Origin: Echiichthys vipera
Lineage: Eukaryota > Chordata > Actinopteri > Perciformes > Trachinidae
Assembly: GCA_963691815.1 (NCBI GenBank)
Contig: OY829659.1
Coordinates: forward strand, 29,864,170-29,928,169
Length of the DNA stretch: 64,000 bases
Direction: 5' to 3'
In this document: piece after piece, positions 45,139 to 57,807 of the stretch
How the letters are laid out: each line of letters begins with the position of its first letter
How positions within the stretch are numbered: position 1 is the stretch's first letter
Notes under the pieces: model-generated
What the model was told of the DNA's origin: nothing
Seen by the model: only the letters and a program-made list of their open reading frames with translations
The model's database searches: none
Translations under genes and position numbers: made by a program

Positions 45139-45634
45139 TGTAACGGGTTTGGTTGGGACCCAATAGCAGCACAAATACAGGCAGGTATCGTTGGTAACAA
45201 ACTTTATTGGCTTGATGCAGGGAATAATCAGAGTCACGCCGCTGCAGGTAGCCACAGAGGAGACTTGAGTTACACTCACTCTGAAGAGCTGAACCAGGTA
45301 ACTGCCAGTTAGCCACAGGAGCCGACAGGCAGAATCCAGAAGGGGACAGGCGAGGATCGTGGTCAGGGACGGAAGGCTGAGGTGGTTTCCAGGAGATCGG
45401 TCAGGCAGGATAGTCAGAGGCAGGCTGGGTCGAAACCAGGAGATCAGGCAGAGTAACGCTGGAGAGTCTGGTGCAAGCATCAAGAACAATCTGGCAATGA
45501 GTGAGTGTGGAGTTGGGGCTTAAATGCAGCCAGAGCAGAGAGCACAGGTGAGTGGAGTTGGCTTGATTAGGGGTGTGTGTCTGATTGGCAGATTGAAGCA
45601 GGTGCAGAGTGTGAAGCAGAGAGGAACTGTGACA
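45139..45634. mobile_element. Solo LTR
   Basis: 496 bp beginning TGTAACGGGTTTGG and ending GGAACTGTGACA, flanked by a perfect 5-bp duplication CCTTT (45134-45138 and 45635-45639). No internal sequence. The 5-bp duplication and the sequence style suit a Ty3/gypsy or ERV LTR left after LTR-LTR recombination. Confidence 0.85.
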
Positions 45635-45639
45635 CCTTT

Positions 45640-46099
45640 ACACTCCAGTGTATTATATGACCACACAAAATATGATGTTATACAATATGTATATTTTCAG
45701 TGGCATGAATTAACTGTATAATGTCAACATAATCATAGCGTAGCCCAAATGAAATCAACATAAACTTAAATTAAGCTATGGCTGCAGGTTGTCATGGGGT
45801 GTTTACATATTTTATTGACTCAAACCTTAAAAAAACAAAGACACACATTTTAGTTTGCAAAATTGATCCCTCTACTCAGAAACTTTTCATGATTTAGCTA
45901 CGTGTGTATTCAGTATAAGTATCATTACATCTGTCAATTGGATTTGATAGGAAATCTTAGTTTGATCACTGATTGAATTAATACTTTTTCAATCAGTCAG
46001 AATGTGCTTATAAACTATGGACAGCATTCAAAGACATCAATTGAAAAATGACAAAATCTGACCAGCAGGTGTCGCACTGTATCTGAACCTAAATATCTA
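45640..46099. other. Unannotated stretch
   Basis: AT-rich sequence between the solo LTR and the next Harbinger element. Nothing recognised. Confidence 0.35.
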
Positions 46100-46102
46100 C
46101 AG

Positions 46103-47607
46103 GGGTCCGTTTCACAAAGCAGGTTAAAAAAACTCTGAGTCTAACCCTGAACTCTGAGTTGATCTACTCTGAGATAGGAAACTCTGAGTTTTCGGTTCCA
46201 GAACAGCAGATTTGCGTTAGGTTGATCAACTCAGAGTAGTTTGACCTGGAGTTAAGCGCGTGCACCACAAGTATAAAAAGACAGCATCAATGGAGCCCTG
46301 ATTCGACGAGTCACCATGGCAACGGGGAAGCGGAGCGCTACGCTACAACTGGAATTGGAAATACAATGCGCTCATACGGTGAGTTTGAGCAGGTTTACAC
46401 CGCTGCAGCAGCAAAAGAGGGGGAGACGGTGCGGGAGAACATTGCGGCTCGGGTCAGTGCGTAAGTTTAAATGTAGTCCTGTTGCAATCACAATAATATC
46501 ACAGGGGAAACTGCTTGAGTGGGAGCCTATTAATTTATTTAATTTAGGTGCATTCCCACAGGGAAGAAGCGCACTTGGCAGCAGCTTAAGATGAAACATA
46601 AAAAAAATGTTCAAACAGGTAAAACATCGGCACAGTCTCATGGTGACGCCTCATTTTGAGCATGTTTTACATTGTAAAGTAAATATTACCGTAAGTGGCT
46701 GTTTTATGCGTTGCAAAAAAACTCCCATTTGCAAAAAAACGTAGCGCAACACACAATATCTGCTGTGATATAAGAGCATTACTGGTTGTTAATGTTGGAA
46801 ATGTAAGGAGGGATGAGATGGACTGTGACATGAAACAGTGTTTCCCTGCCGTGAAATGCACCCCCTCGCATTATAGGTGATATTCTGGATCAGAAGGCTG
46901 TTGTTTCCACCTATAGGAGTAGTTTATATACCGGTAACCCAATTAAAAGCACACACTTTTGAACCTATGAATTGCAAGAAAAGCTGGGATTATATTTAGG
47001 AAACGCTGAGTCAAATACATTCAACTTGCTAAAAAGATCCATTTCATTCATTTTGTAATTATGGCTGCAGTATATTAAGTCGTAAGTAAGTAAGACGTCT
47101 ATGCGCGGTCTGATAATCATCTCCCGACGAATATTTAATTCTCTGTGCACTAATGCGTCAGCTTCATCCACGGGATCGTTATCAAAAGGACATGCCATGG
47201 TAGTGAAATAGTCACCACCTAATATAACTTCTAATAACTGATTTTTGCAGTGATTTTCTGAAAAAACAGACGGAACTATAGCAGAACTATACTACGCCAA
47301 AAATCGTGTGCTGACTGAATGAATTAGGAAATCAAACACTGTGTGTGGCTGAAAGAGGGCGGAGACAGAGAGAAACTCGAGGTTTTCTGAGAAAAACCTG
47401 GTCCCGACCAGGTTAGTTTCAGAGAGCATGTTACCATGGTAACTGACCGAGAGGTTAAGTTACCTCCCTTTGTGAAACAGGCTAGAGTTACCCCTCTGTC
47501 TCTGGTTTGAGTTACCTCCCTTTGTGAAACGGAAAACTCAGAGTTTCCCTCATTTCAGGGTTAACAGACTCAGAGTTTTCACTAAACCTGCTTTGTGAAA
47601 CAGGCCC
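46103..47607. mobile_element. PIF/Harbinger element, CAG family, copy 2
   Basis: 1505 bp, same ends as the copy in cipc, flanked by CAG (46100-46102 and 47608-47610). Plus-strand Myb-like gene from 46316 (MATGKRSATLQLELEI); here the first exon keeps a proper donor GCGTAAGT. Minus-strand transposase start at 47198 (MACPFDNDPVDEADALVHRE), present once only. It carries the segment GGTGATATTCTGGATCAGAA to TTTATATACCGGTAACCC that copy 1 lacks. Confidence 0.87.
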
Positions 47608-47811
47608 CAGGTCAGAAATGGTCAGTAAATCAAAATAAATAACAAATAAATTATGTGTGGTTACACGTCCTGCATTTACTATAACAGTTTAAAAAAAGAG
47701 ACCATGCATGTTGTGGAAGCCATCATTAATACAAATTTAACAAAGCAACAATAACACTTTATTAAAAACAAATATATACTATATAATATATTATATATAC
47801 ATATCACCTCT

Positions 47812-49420
47812 CTGGGAACCATCCCTTTATCGTGGTGGAGAGGTTTGTGTGTCCCTGTGAACCTGAGTGGTATCGGCGAGGGGCCGGACTAAGAATGGTT
47901 CACAAAGACTCTATGGAAAAATGAGGAAGAGGAAGAGAGACCCTGCCCGGAGGAAGCCCGGGGCCCCCGTCTGGACCAGGACCCTATTCTTCTCTGCAGT
48001 TGCCCAGGGTGTGAGGAGCCGAGCGGGTGTGGGGATACTCACAAACCCCTGCCTGAGCGCTGTGGTGTTGGTGGTTTACCCCGGTGGACCAGAGGGTCGC
48101 TTCGTCACGCCTGCAGGTGGTAGGGGGGAAAACTCTGACGGTTGTTTGTGCGTATGCACTGAACAGCAGTTCAGAGTAGTCAGCCTTCTTGGAGACCCTG
48201 AATGGAGTCCTGCATGGGGCTCCAGTAGGGGACTCAATAGTTCTGCTGGGAGACTTCAACGGCGACTTTGAGACACCTGAAGAGGCGTGATTGGGAGGAA
48301 CAGCCTCACTGATCTAAATCTGAGCGGCCGTCTGTAATAAGACTTCTGTGCTAGTCACGGATTGTCTATAACTAACACCATGTTCGAACATAAGGATGCT
48401 CATAAGTATACGTGGTACCAGAGCACCCTAGGGCCAAAGGTCGATGATCGATTTAGTGATCGTATCATCTGATCTGAGGCCATATGTTTTGGACACTCGA
48501 GTGAAGAGATGGGCAGAGCTATCAACTGATCACCATCTGGTGATGAGTTGGGTCAGAGGATTGGGGAAGATTCTGGACGGACCAGGTAAGCCCAAACGAG
48601 TAGTGCGGGTGAACTGGGATCTTCAACTCAAACCTCCGGCGGAGGTTTTCTGGCATCCCTGTGGAGGTTGGGGGCATTGAACCGGAGTGGGATGTTCAAA
48701 GCTTCCATTGCTGAAGCTGCAGCGGTGAGCTGTGGCCTCAAGGTCTTAGGTGCCTCAAGGGCGGTAACCCTCGAACACTGTGGTGGACACGGTGGTCAGG
48801 GAAGCTGTCCGACTGAAGAAGGAGGCCTTCCGGGATATGCTATCCCAGAAGACTCCGGAGGCAGTTGCAAGGTACCGATGGGCCAGAAAGGCTGCAGCCT
48901 CTGCTGTGTCAGAGGCAAAGCAGCGGGTGTGGGAGGAGTTTGAAGAAGTCATGGAGAAGGACTGTCCAAGGTGCTTCTGGAAAACCATTCGACAACTCAG
49001 GAGGGGGAAACGGGGAACCGTCCAAGCTGTTTACAGTAAGGACGGGAGGCTGGTGACCTCAGCTGATGAGGTAATCGGGCGTCAGAAGGAGCACTTTGAG
49101 GAACTCCTAAATCCGACCAACACGCCCTCTTTTGTAGAGGCATAGCTGGAGGCTGGAGCCCCAGGGATTGATGAGATTCGTCCAGAAATGCTGAAAGCTT
49201 TGGGTTTGGAGGGGCTGTCTTGGTTGACACGTCTCTTCCAAATTGCGTGGAAGTCTGTGACAGTGCCAAGGGAGTGGCAGACCGGGGTGGTGGTTCCCCT
49301 ATTTAAAAAGGGGGACCAGAGGGGGGGCATTACAGGGGTATCACACTACTCAGCCTTCATGGTTAAGTCTACTCCAAGGTGCTGGAAAGGAGGTTTCGTC
49401 CTATAGACGAACCTCTAGAC
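47812..49420 (+). mobile_element. Rex3 (RTE clade) LINE, 5' half
   Basis: Begins TATCACCTCTCTGGGAACCA, then CATCCCTTTATCGTGGTGGA, the characteristic 5' region. Endonuclease pieces follow: VVVYPGGPEGRFVTPAGG (about 48070), GDSIVLLGDFNGDFE in frame after a shift (about 48230) and MIDLVIVSSDLRPYV with STDHHLVM (48444-48540). The linker has VREAVRLKKEAFRDMLSQKT and VIGRQKEHFEELLNP, then the RT start APGIDEIRPEMLKALG and PREWQTGVVVPLFKKGDQ. It breaks off near 49420 before the catalytic domain. Multiple stops and shifts; inactive. Confidence 0.87.
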
Positions 49421-50608
49421 CAAACAGGTATTAGGCATTGATGAAGGTAGGAGGTGGCAGTGATATAGGTAATGCACCAGAAGGGACATGCACAGAGAGG
49501 CAGCATGAAATGTATGTTTGCTTTGAACTGGAAATTAAATTAACCAAATTTGAATCCTGCCTGGACAACCTAATTGAACTGGTGCATGAGTGGCCTGTGC
49601 AAGTTTTAAAACTGAAAGAACTATTTTACAAATAGCCACTACATTCATCTTGTTGTTTTTATCCATTTCGGAAAAATATGATAAAAATTACCTTGACCTC
49701 CTTCTTTATGTCCTCTGTAATTCATGGAAGGTCTCCTCATGGAGGGCAACCATTTTCCTGGCATTTTGGTGCCAAAATCCCAGTCTTAGGGAGAGAGTAT
49801 ATCCATGTTTATGGACAGTAAAATACTGTAGGTTTTTATTTTTATTTTACAAACTTACTTAGATCCACACACATATATACATAATGGAAACCTCAATAAG
49901 AAGGATAATGGATTTGGATTGACTCTTATACCCTTATGGCTTATTTCACAGACAACAATGGCGAGCAACAGTCCGCTACGTCATATCTATAAAAAAAAAA
50001 CCTTGGCCGTCCGGATTGGCTTGACCATTTTTTACGGCTCGTGAAATCACTTTCGGATGGAGCAATCCCAGATGGTTGAGTGGAGCTGGGCGGAGTCAAG
50101 CTGGAAGCAAGGCGGAACGAAATTCATCTGGTGAGAGTTAGGTTAAGAAAGTCTAGCCTTGCCACCTTAATCGATCAAATCCTTTTTGGAGTTGATTTTG
50201 TAAATACTCCACAGACTTTCCTACCTGTTGTCCCCGACCCCTCCAACAGCTGATTGCCTTGCCCATCACAGAGAATAATTTCTTCCTGCGAATTGAGGTC
50301 AGCCTTGACTTTCTCAGTCATAGATTTTACAGTCTTCACTAGTATTTACATTGGAGATTATATTAACTTTATTTTAGGGCTGGGCTTGAATATTCAAATA
50401 AATAAACCAATTCAAAAAGGGTATTCAGGACATCCCTACTTTATTTAGCAAGAAACAAATGGTAATACTTGGTTCATTTCGAGTCATTCCTCTATTGTAA
50501 ATATTGAATAATTCTTGTGTTTATTAGAGAATTATTAGGTCAACTGTCGGGAGCAAATTCAAGCAGAGACGCTGCTGTAGCTTCACGGCTCCAGGGTTCA
50601 TGACCCTT
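49421..50608. other. Stretch without recognised genes
   Basis: Includes an A-rich run at 49990 and a GC-richer block near 50010-50150 that looks repeat-like, but I cannot assign it. The last 70 bp (from about 50540) seem to belong to the repeat unit that continues at 52363 after the Harbinger copy 3. Confidence 0.35.
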
Positions 50609-50611
50609 CAG

Positions 50612-52362
50612 GGGCCTGTTTCACAAAGCAGGTTTAGTGAAAACTCTGAGTCTGTTAACCCTGAAATGAGGGAAACTCTGAGTTTTCCGTTTCACAAGGG
50701 GAGGTAACTCAAACCAGAGACAGAGGGGTAACTCTAGTCTGTTTCACAAAGAGAGGTAACTTAACCTCTCGGTCAGTTACCATGGTAACATGCTCTCTGA
50801 AACTAACCTGGTCGGGACCAGGTTTTTCTCAGAAAACCTTGAGTTTCTCTCTGTCTCCGCCCTCTTTCAGCCACACACAGTGTTTGATTTCCTCATTTAT
50901 TCAGTCAGCGGACGAGTTTTGGCGTAGTATAGTTCCGTCTGTTTTTTTCAGAAAATCACTGCAAAAATCAGACATTAGAAGTTATATTAGGTGGCGACTA
51001 TTTCACTACCATGGCGTGTCCTTTTGATAACGATCCCGTGGATGAAGGTGCAGAATTACTGCGCAGAGAATTAAATATTCATCGGGAGATGATTATCAAA
51101 CTATTGATTATAGATGTTCTTGCATTTCCAGGCAATTCTCTTTTTGAGCGGTACCGTTTCATATCCCAGCAGATATTCTGTGTTGCGCGTTTTTGTATAC
51201 AACGTATAAAAATCAGTCAGTAGGCCTACATTAGAAGTTATATTAGGTGGTGAATATTTACACCACCATGGCATGTCCTTTTGATAACGACCCCGTGGAT
51301 GAAGGTGACGCATTACCGCAAAGAGAATTAAATATCGTCGGGAGATGATTATCAGACCGCGCATCGACGTCCTTAATATACTGCAGCCATGATTACAAAA
51401 TGAATGAAATGGATCTTTTGAGCAAGTTGAATGTATTTGACTTAGCGTTTCCTAAATATAATCCCAGCTTTTCTTGCAATTCATAGATTCAAAAGTGTGT
51501 GCTTTTAGTTGGGTTACCGCTATATAAACTACTCCTATAGGTGGAAACAACAGCCTTCTGATCCAGAATATCACCTATGATGCGAGGGGGCTGAATACGC
51601 ACAACACTGTTTCATGTCACAGTCCATCTCACCCCTCCTTACATTTCCAACATTAACAACCAGTAATGCTCTCATATCACAGCAGATATTGTGTGTTGCG
51701 CTGCGTTTTTTTGCAAATGGGAATTTTTTATACAACATTTATATGATGTATAAAAAACAGCCACTTACGGTAATATTTACTTTACCATGTAAAACATGCT
51801 CAAAATGAGGCGTCACCATGAGATTTTGCCGAGGTTTTACCTGTTTGAATACCTGTATGTTTTTATGTTTCATCTTAAGCTACTGCCAAGTGCGCTTCTC
51901 CCCCGCGGGGTTGCACTTAAATGAAATAAACTAATAGGCTCCCACTCAAGCAGTTCCCCCTGTGATATTACTGTGATTGCAACAGGACTACATTTAAACT
52001 TATGCACTGACCCGAGCAGCAATGTTCTCCTGCACCGTCTCCCTCTCTTTTGCTGCTGCAGCGGTGTAAACCTGCTCAAACTCTCCGTATCAGCGCATTA
52101 ATATTTCCAATTCCAGTTGTAGCGTAGCCTTCTGCTTCCCCGTTGCCATGGTGACTCGTCGAATCAGGGCTCCCTTGATGCTGTCTTTTTTTCCTTGTGG
52201 TGCACGCGCTTAACTCCAGGTCAAACTACTCTGAGTTGATCAACCTAACGCAAATCTGCTGTTCTGGAACCGAAAACTCAGAGTTTCCTATCTCAGAGTA
52301 GATCAACTCAGAGTTCAGGGTTAGACTCAGAGTTTTTTGAACCTGCTTTGTGAAACAGGCCC
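50612..52362. mobile_element. PIF/Harbinger element, CAG family, copy 3 (inverted)
   Basis: 1751 bp, same ends in the opposite orientation to copies 1 and 2, flanked by CAG (50609-50611 and 52363-52365). The related repeat at 55030 has a single CAG at the same point (CCCTTCAGGTGGCT), so it records the empty site. The plus strand carries two tandem transposase starts, MACPFDNDPVDEGAELLRRE (51011) and MACPFDNDPVDEGDALP (51268). The minus strand carries the Myb-like gene starting near 52149, with the mutated donor GCATAAGT also seen in copy 1. Confidence 0.87.
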
Positions 52363-53110
52363 CAGGTGGCTCTGAAGTCTGGGTTTCTTTGGTGATCAAA
52401 AAGAGTTCTGACTGGGTTCTGTTGAGTTTATGGTAGAACAATGTATTATAAAAATAGAAAGGTCTACAAGAAGGAGTCAGCAGAGAGGTCTCACAGCAAT
52501 CAAGGATAATTTATTGAATCAAGGTTTGATACACTCATCACAGAGTTCCGAGATTCACCATACCAAAATTCCAATACCCATAACAGAACTTCCCGTCTTA
52601 TAACAAGGCTGACAACACTTACACGCCCCGTCGGGTCTTTCCAATACACACTCAGTACATTTGCAATCAGTGGCGCCTACTTGGTGTCCAGACGTCATCA
52701 TGCCCAAATACAGTTCAATTGTTTTCTAAACAGAATGTGCTTATCAGGCCTATGTCCCCAGTACAGTGACCTCGGCCTGTTTTTCACTTTCTCAATCATG
52801 TTTTCTTCCACAAGTTGGTATCGCGCAAAATTCAATGCAACCTGCCGGCCGGACAGTTGCATGGAAGATCAGCACTGAAGTGGCTTAACTATGGTTAAAA
52901 AGGGATATTAAAAAAAAAGCATAAAATACTTTTGAAGTTGCACGATAAAAATAGATTAATAAAAGAAAACACTTTAGTAATTAAAAATATTAAAATAATG
53001 TTTCTGGCGGACTTTTGAACAACAAAGTTGAACAAAGAAAAATGACACTCCACGGGGAGTGAAACGAAGAGATGCAGCAAACAGAAAAAAAAAGTTTTAG
53101 CTTGTTATTT
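52363..53110. repeat. LTR-like flanking repeat, copy A
   Basis: Matches 55028-55415: GGTGGCTCTGAAGTCTGGGT, AAAAAGAGTTCTGACTGGGT, then after an extra 370-bp piece CAAAATTCAATGCAACCTGC, GGAAGATCAGCAC and the AAAAAAAGTTTTA end. An env-like gene lies between the two copies, so they are probably diverged LTRs. TG...CA ends were not resolved. Confidence 0.55.
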
Positions 53111-53659
53111 TATCACAGGCACGGGGGTGTGTCCTGGGGCGGGTCGACTTTCGGGCCGGAATAAGACAGTGGCTTCTTATATCCAGCGTTCTAACAAAGA
53201 AGATTAAACTATCTCTGGCTGATTTTAGATGATTAATCTTTCTCATATAAAATTGAACCCAAATCTCTAGAAATGCAGATTTAAAAGATAACAGATAGCC
53301 TTACTGAGGAAAAAGAAGCATTATTTAGAAACAGAATATTCAGGAACTAAATTGAGACTTTGTGGTTCTGAAACTACATGAGCATATAATCATGAACACA
53401 GATAATACTAAATCATAAACAGTTACAAGAGTGTTTTTGAGAAGCCAGTTGTGATGAAACAGGGAACTTAACTGAACTCAATTTATCAGGAGTCCTTTTG
53501 AATTTGTAGTATTTTTCCCTTTCTACTGGGGGGTCGCTTTGCCTCCTTTCAGTTCAATTAGCGGCCAGTTGTGAATAGGCGTCTGGTTGATTTACACACC
53601 GGGGGGACAAGATACTAAAAACTCACAAAAGGGGGGGGGGGGACCTCAATCTCGCTCTC

Positions 53660-54420
53660 TTATTGGTCAGAGTCTATGTAGTAGAGTGCCATGTCATCAA
53701 TGTGTAGGATGGCGTTCTTTGGTACGCTGATCCATAATGTCTGGTTGGGTAGAGCAATGCAAGTGGCAGTGTCATGCTGGTCAGAGTAGCTATCCTCACT
53801 GGAGTATTAACCAACAAACGTCCTCCTACAATCTCAGCCTGAGTCTTGTTGATTCGGGATCTGGGTGTAATGGTTGTAGGTCAACGAGAGTCAGTAGTCA
53901 TGGCTTTTAGTCCACAGATTTGTGTTGTCCCTTATAAAGGGCTTACTGGGACAAAGGTAATGGATGTCCTTTGTAAGAGTGCACATCCTCGAATTGTGGG
54001 CCAAATACAGACCAGGGTTGTTATCATGGTAGGCGTTGAGTGGAGGAGTCCGCACTTTAACATGCGAATTCCGCATTCACCGCGTCTTTCAGTCGGTACA
54101 TGTTCTTGGCAGCAATGATATGAAGGTTGATGATGAACCCTATCTCTCTCTGTTCTGGATTGACATGAATGGGAAGGGTGCTACCTAGCGAATATGCTAA
54201 ATGGGCCTGAAGCGAGGTGACTACATCCCTAGTGGTGGTTGCCAGAGTGTCCTGCACCAGAGAAAGGGGAATGAGGTATGGGGGAATCTTACCTATTGAT
54301 GAACAGCAGCCCCGGTTGTTCTTTAAGAATAATCCCAGAGTTTGGCCCTGGCTCTGTTATCTCAGGAAGGACAGCAGAGGTCACCAGGCTGGGGGTCAGG
54401 AGAGTCAGCAGCCAGATCAT
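53660..54420 (-). pseudogene. Retroviral env-like glycoprotein fragment
   Basis: The minus-strand start MIWLLTLLTPSLVTSA looks like a signal peptide and follows a good splice acceptor (TTCTTCTTGACAG). Further blocks read DVVTSLQAHLAYSLGS (about 54220), PIHVNPEQREIGF, then in another frame YLAHNSRMCTLTKDIHYLCP and, near the end, NAILHIDDMALYY before a TAA at 53660. Similar sequences occur as env in fish ERVs. At least two frame changes and missing parts show that it is not functional. Gag and pol are absent here. Confidence 0.55.
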
Positions 54421-54594
54421 CCTGTCAAGAAGAATACATGATTGGATATGCAGTTTAGTCTGATGGAGGCTACTGTTGGTTGGATGGCGTTGAGTTGAAT
54501 TAACAATCAATTTACTTTGAATTTTTTAACAACACAAAAACAACCTTGTGATTTTCCTTTTTTCCCCCTATTTGCTATTGGCACCTTTGGTACC

Positions 54595-54705
54595 TTTAGG
54601 TGTTTTGATCCCTTTAAATGTCCCACGCACACACAGGGAGAACATGCAAAATCCACACAGAAGGGCCCCAGCCGATTTGAAACCAGGAACCCTCTCATTT
54701 ATTTA
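54595..54705 (-). mobile_element. SINE-like fragment
   Basis: Minus strand GAGGGTTCCTGGTTTCAAAT, then CTTCTGTGTGGATTTTGCAT and GTTCTCCCTGTGTG. The B-box-like part and the GCATGTTCTCCC core are typical of a widespread fish SINE. Only part is present. Confidence 0.45.
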
Positions 54706-54984
54706 ATTGTAAGAGTAATACAGAATAATACAATACTGAATCAAACAAGGCATAAATGGGTTAAATGCGGATATAACAAGCTGAAGACCAGAGTAGTTCA
54801 AACAGGCTGGTTTTAACAACGTTACTGGCGGGCTTAAACTGGCTCTAATTAACCTAACACCAGCACCACCTTCGATCAGAACTTAATTACCACCAAAATT
54901 ATTAACCAGAAGCTGTAGTAAAAATGGCATTCCTTACTTTGTGATGTGGTGTTACAGTCGCCTAAGTGTCTCTGGACAAGTGGC

Positions 54985-55420
54985 AACTGGATCCTTGGAT
55001 CACCAAGGCTCGGTGTTGCTCCACGTTTAATGGCCCTTCAGGTGGCTTTGAAGTCTGGGTTTCTTCGGTGGTCAAAAAGAGTTCTGACTGGGTTCTGTTG
55101 AGTTGGTAGCATGCAAAATTCAATGCAACCTGCTGGCCAGACATTTGCAAGGAAGATCAGCACGGAAGTGGCTTAACAATGGTTAAAAGGGGAGATTAAA
55201 AAAAAATGCATAAAAGACTTTTGAAGTCGCATGATAAAAATAGATGAATAAAAGAAAACACTTCAGTAAGAAACAATATTTAAATAATGTTGCTTGCAAA
55301 CTTTTGAGCAACAAAGTTGTACAAAGAAAAATTATAATGTCAAAATAAAGAGAACTCCTCGGGGAGTTAAACGAAGACATGCAGCAAACAGAGAAAAAAA
55401 AGTTTTAAAAAGTAGAAGTG
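54985..55420. repeat. LTR-like flanking repeat, copy B
   Basis: Partner of copy A, lacking its 370-bp internal piece and the Harbinger insertion. It keeps the uninterrupted CCCTTCAGGTGGCT site. Confidence 0.55.
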
Positions 55421-55489
55421 AAGGTAAGAGCTAAAAGTGTGAAAAAAAAGTGAAGAGTGAATGCTGGTCACCTTAGCTCGTTATTATTA

Positions 55490-57805
55490 TTTTTTTGCCA
55501 ACATTATTTTTTATTGTTTTTATAATACAACAAAGAAATACAAAAATACAATTACATGTTTCGAACGAACATGTCAACACCACCCCGGCCCTTACAGATT
55601 TTCAAATTCTTGGTTTGGAATCAGGTTAGTGAGTTCATAGGAACAAACATATTTCTGTAATATTAACTACTGCAAAGAGCTACTGTTTACATGTCCCCAG
55701 GTTCTTCCACCACATGAGACAAATCTGTTGTCGATACATAGCAGATAAAGGGGTCCCAGATCTGGTGGAAATTATTGGTGTTTCATTGTATATGTAATTT
55801 CTCTAAAGAAATTTTTCTCTAAAGGGAGAGTTGAAGACAGCCACCTCTTTACACTTGGACTACTGGTGTTTTTCCCATGAGAGGGCTATCACTCTCTTTG
55901 CAATTAGTACACTTAAGTCAACAAATATACGTTGGTGTTTTTTTAACTTCAAATTACCTGGATATAGGCCAAATATAAACAAACATGGGACTAGGGGTAT
56001 TTGAATCTGCAAAATATTTTGAATACATTGTTTTATTTCTTGTCAGAATTTTAGTATTTTTGTACAGTGGAAAAGTGTACCTTTCCTTTCCTTCAGTTTT
56101 TCTGGAGTGATATATGTACGAATCAGCCAGTTGTATGGTAGTACTTGATTTACTTTTTCCTATGAACTCACTAACCTGAATTCTTGCGAGTGTTAGTAGT
56201 TCTTGATTGTGCTTGAGAGCGTGCCTCTCCCCACTTTTCTATTGAGATGTCCAGCTTGAGCAATCCATATTTATTAATTTTTCTACTGTAGACCTTTCAG
56301 GGATGCATAAAGTTTGATTTTGGTGTGTTCTAATGAAATTTCTCAATTGCAGGTATTTAAACAAATTATTACAGGGTATATTACATTTTTCTACTATCTC
56401 CTCAAATGACATCAGTACTTTTTGTAAGTTGTAAAGGTCTCCAATTTTCCCCAATCCTTTAGTAGCCCAAGATTTAAACCCCCCGTCTGTTTTACCAGGA
56501 GGGAAGGAGTTATTTCCCCATATTGGGCTGAAGATAGACGGGGGGTATAGCTCATATATATTTTAGCTTGATGCCACACTGCAGTCATATTTTTCACTAT
56601 AGGGTTTTTTGTGTTTTTTTTGAGGATTTAAATGCTTGCTGAGTACAGGTAAACTGGGAGGGGCAGATTTAGCTGTAGTTCTTCCATCCTTTCAAGAGAG
56701 GAACATCTCTGTCTGTGAAGTAAAACAACATTGTTCTTAATTGAGCCCCCCAATAGTATCAGAGAGGACAGGGGCATTTGAGTCCCCCTCTATCATAAGG
56801 TGAGTAAAGTAGTGATAGTCATGTCCGGGGACGTCTATTATTCCACAAGAATCTAACGAATAGTCTTTTAAGCTGAGTGAACAGGTTACTAGGAGGAGGA
56901 AGTGGAAGGTTTAGAAACAAATACAACAATTAGGACATTATATTAATTTTGAGGACATTCATTTTCCTATTAGTGACATGGGTATTGGTGTCCACCTTTA
57001 CAATAATTTTGAGATTTCTTGTAGTAATGGTTCATAATAACTGGCTACAATATATTTTAGTTGTGGGACAATTTGAATGCCTAGATATGTAAAGCAATTC
57101 ACAATTTTAAATTGAGTGGCTGCTTTAGAAGGACTTTTATTTTCTAACTGATTTAAGAACATTATTGAGGATTTTGATTTGTTTAATTTATATCCTGAGA
57201 TTTTTCCAAATACATTAAGAAGTTCTAACAGTTCAGGAATGGATTTTTCCGTCTCTTTAAGGAATATGATTGGGTCATCTGCAAATAGATAGATACCTGT
57301 TATATTTTGGTCTGTTCTTACTGCTATTGCCAATGGTTCTATAGCCACAATGAAAAGGAGAGGGGATAGGGGATCTCTTTGTCTACATCCTCTTTGTATC
57401 CGGTTAGTCATGATTTCCGCATATGGTTACGTATATAGTAGTTTTATCCATTTATTAAAGTTTTCTCCAACACCAAAACGACTGAGGATTTCAAATAAAT
57501 AAAGCCATTCTACTCTGTTAAAGGCTTTTTCAGCGTCCAATGACAGTAATGCTTTATATGCTGCTCCTTTCTCCTCAGATAATATATTTAGAGTTCTCCT
57601 AACATTATGGAAACCTTGCCTACTTTGTACAAAGCCATTTTGGTCTTTGTCAATAATATTCAGAATTCATTTCTCCAATCTCTGGGCTATTATTTTACTC
57701 AAAATTTTTAAATCCACATTTAAAAGACTGATTGGCCTAAAGTTTTGACATTTGTTATTCGGCCCAGGTTTTGGTAATAAAGTGATTAATGCTCCCCTAA
57801 AAGAT
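55490..57805 (-). mobile_element. L1-clade LINE, 5'-truncated
   Basis: Minus-strand RT: SLDAEKAFNRVEWLYLFEIL (about 57500), QRGCRQRDPLSPLLFIVAIE, the catalytic box IYLFADDPIIF (YADD mutated to FADD, about 57270), SGYKLNKSKSSIMF and FTYLGIQI. Downstream are C-terminal pieces (EITPSLLVKQTGGLNLGLLK; FKYLQLRNFIRTHQ). The 3' end is near 55490 with AATAAAA. Stops and shifts, and a missing endonuclease, make it dead. Confidence 0.8.
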
Positions 57806-57807
57806 TC

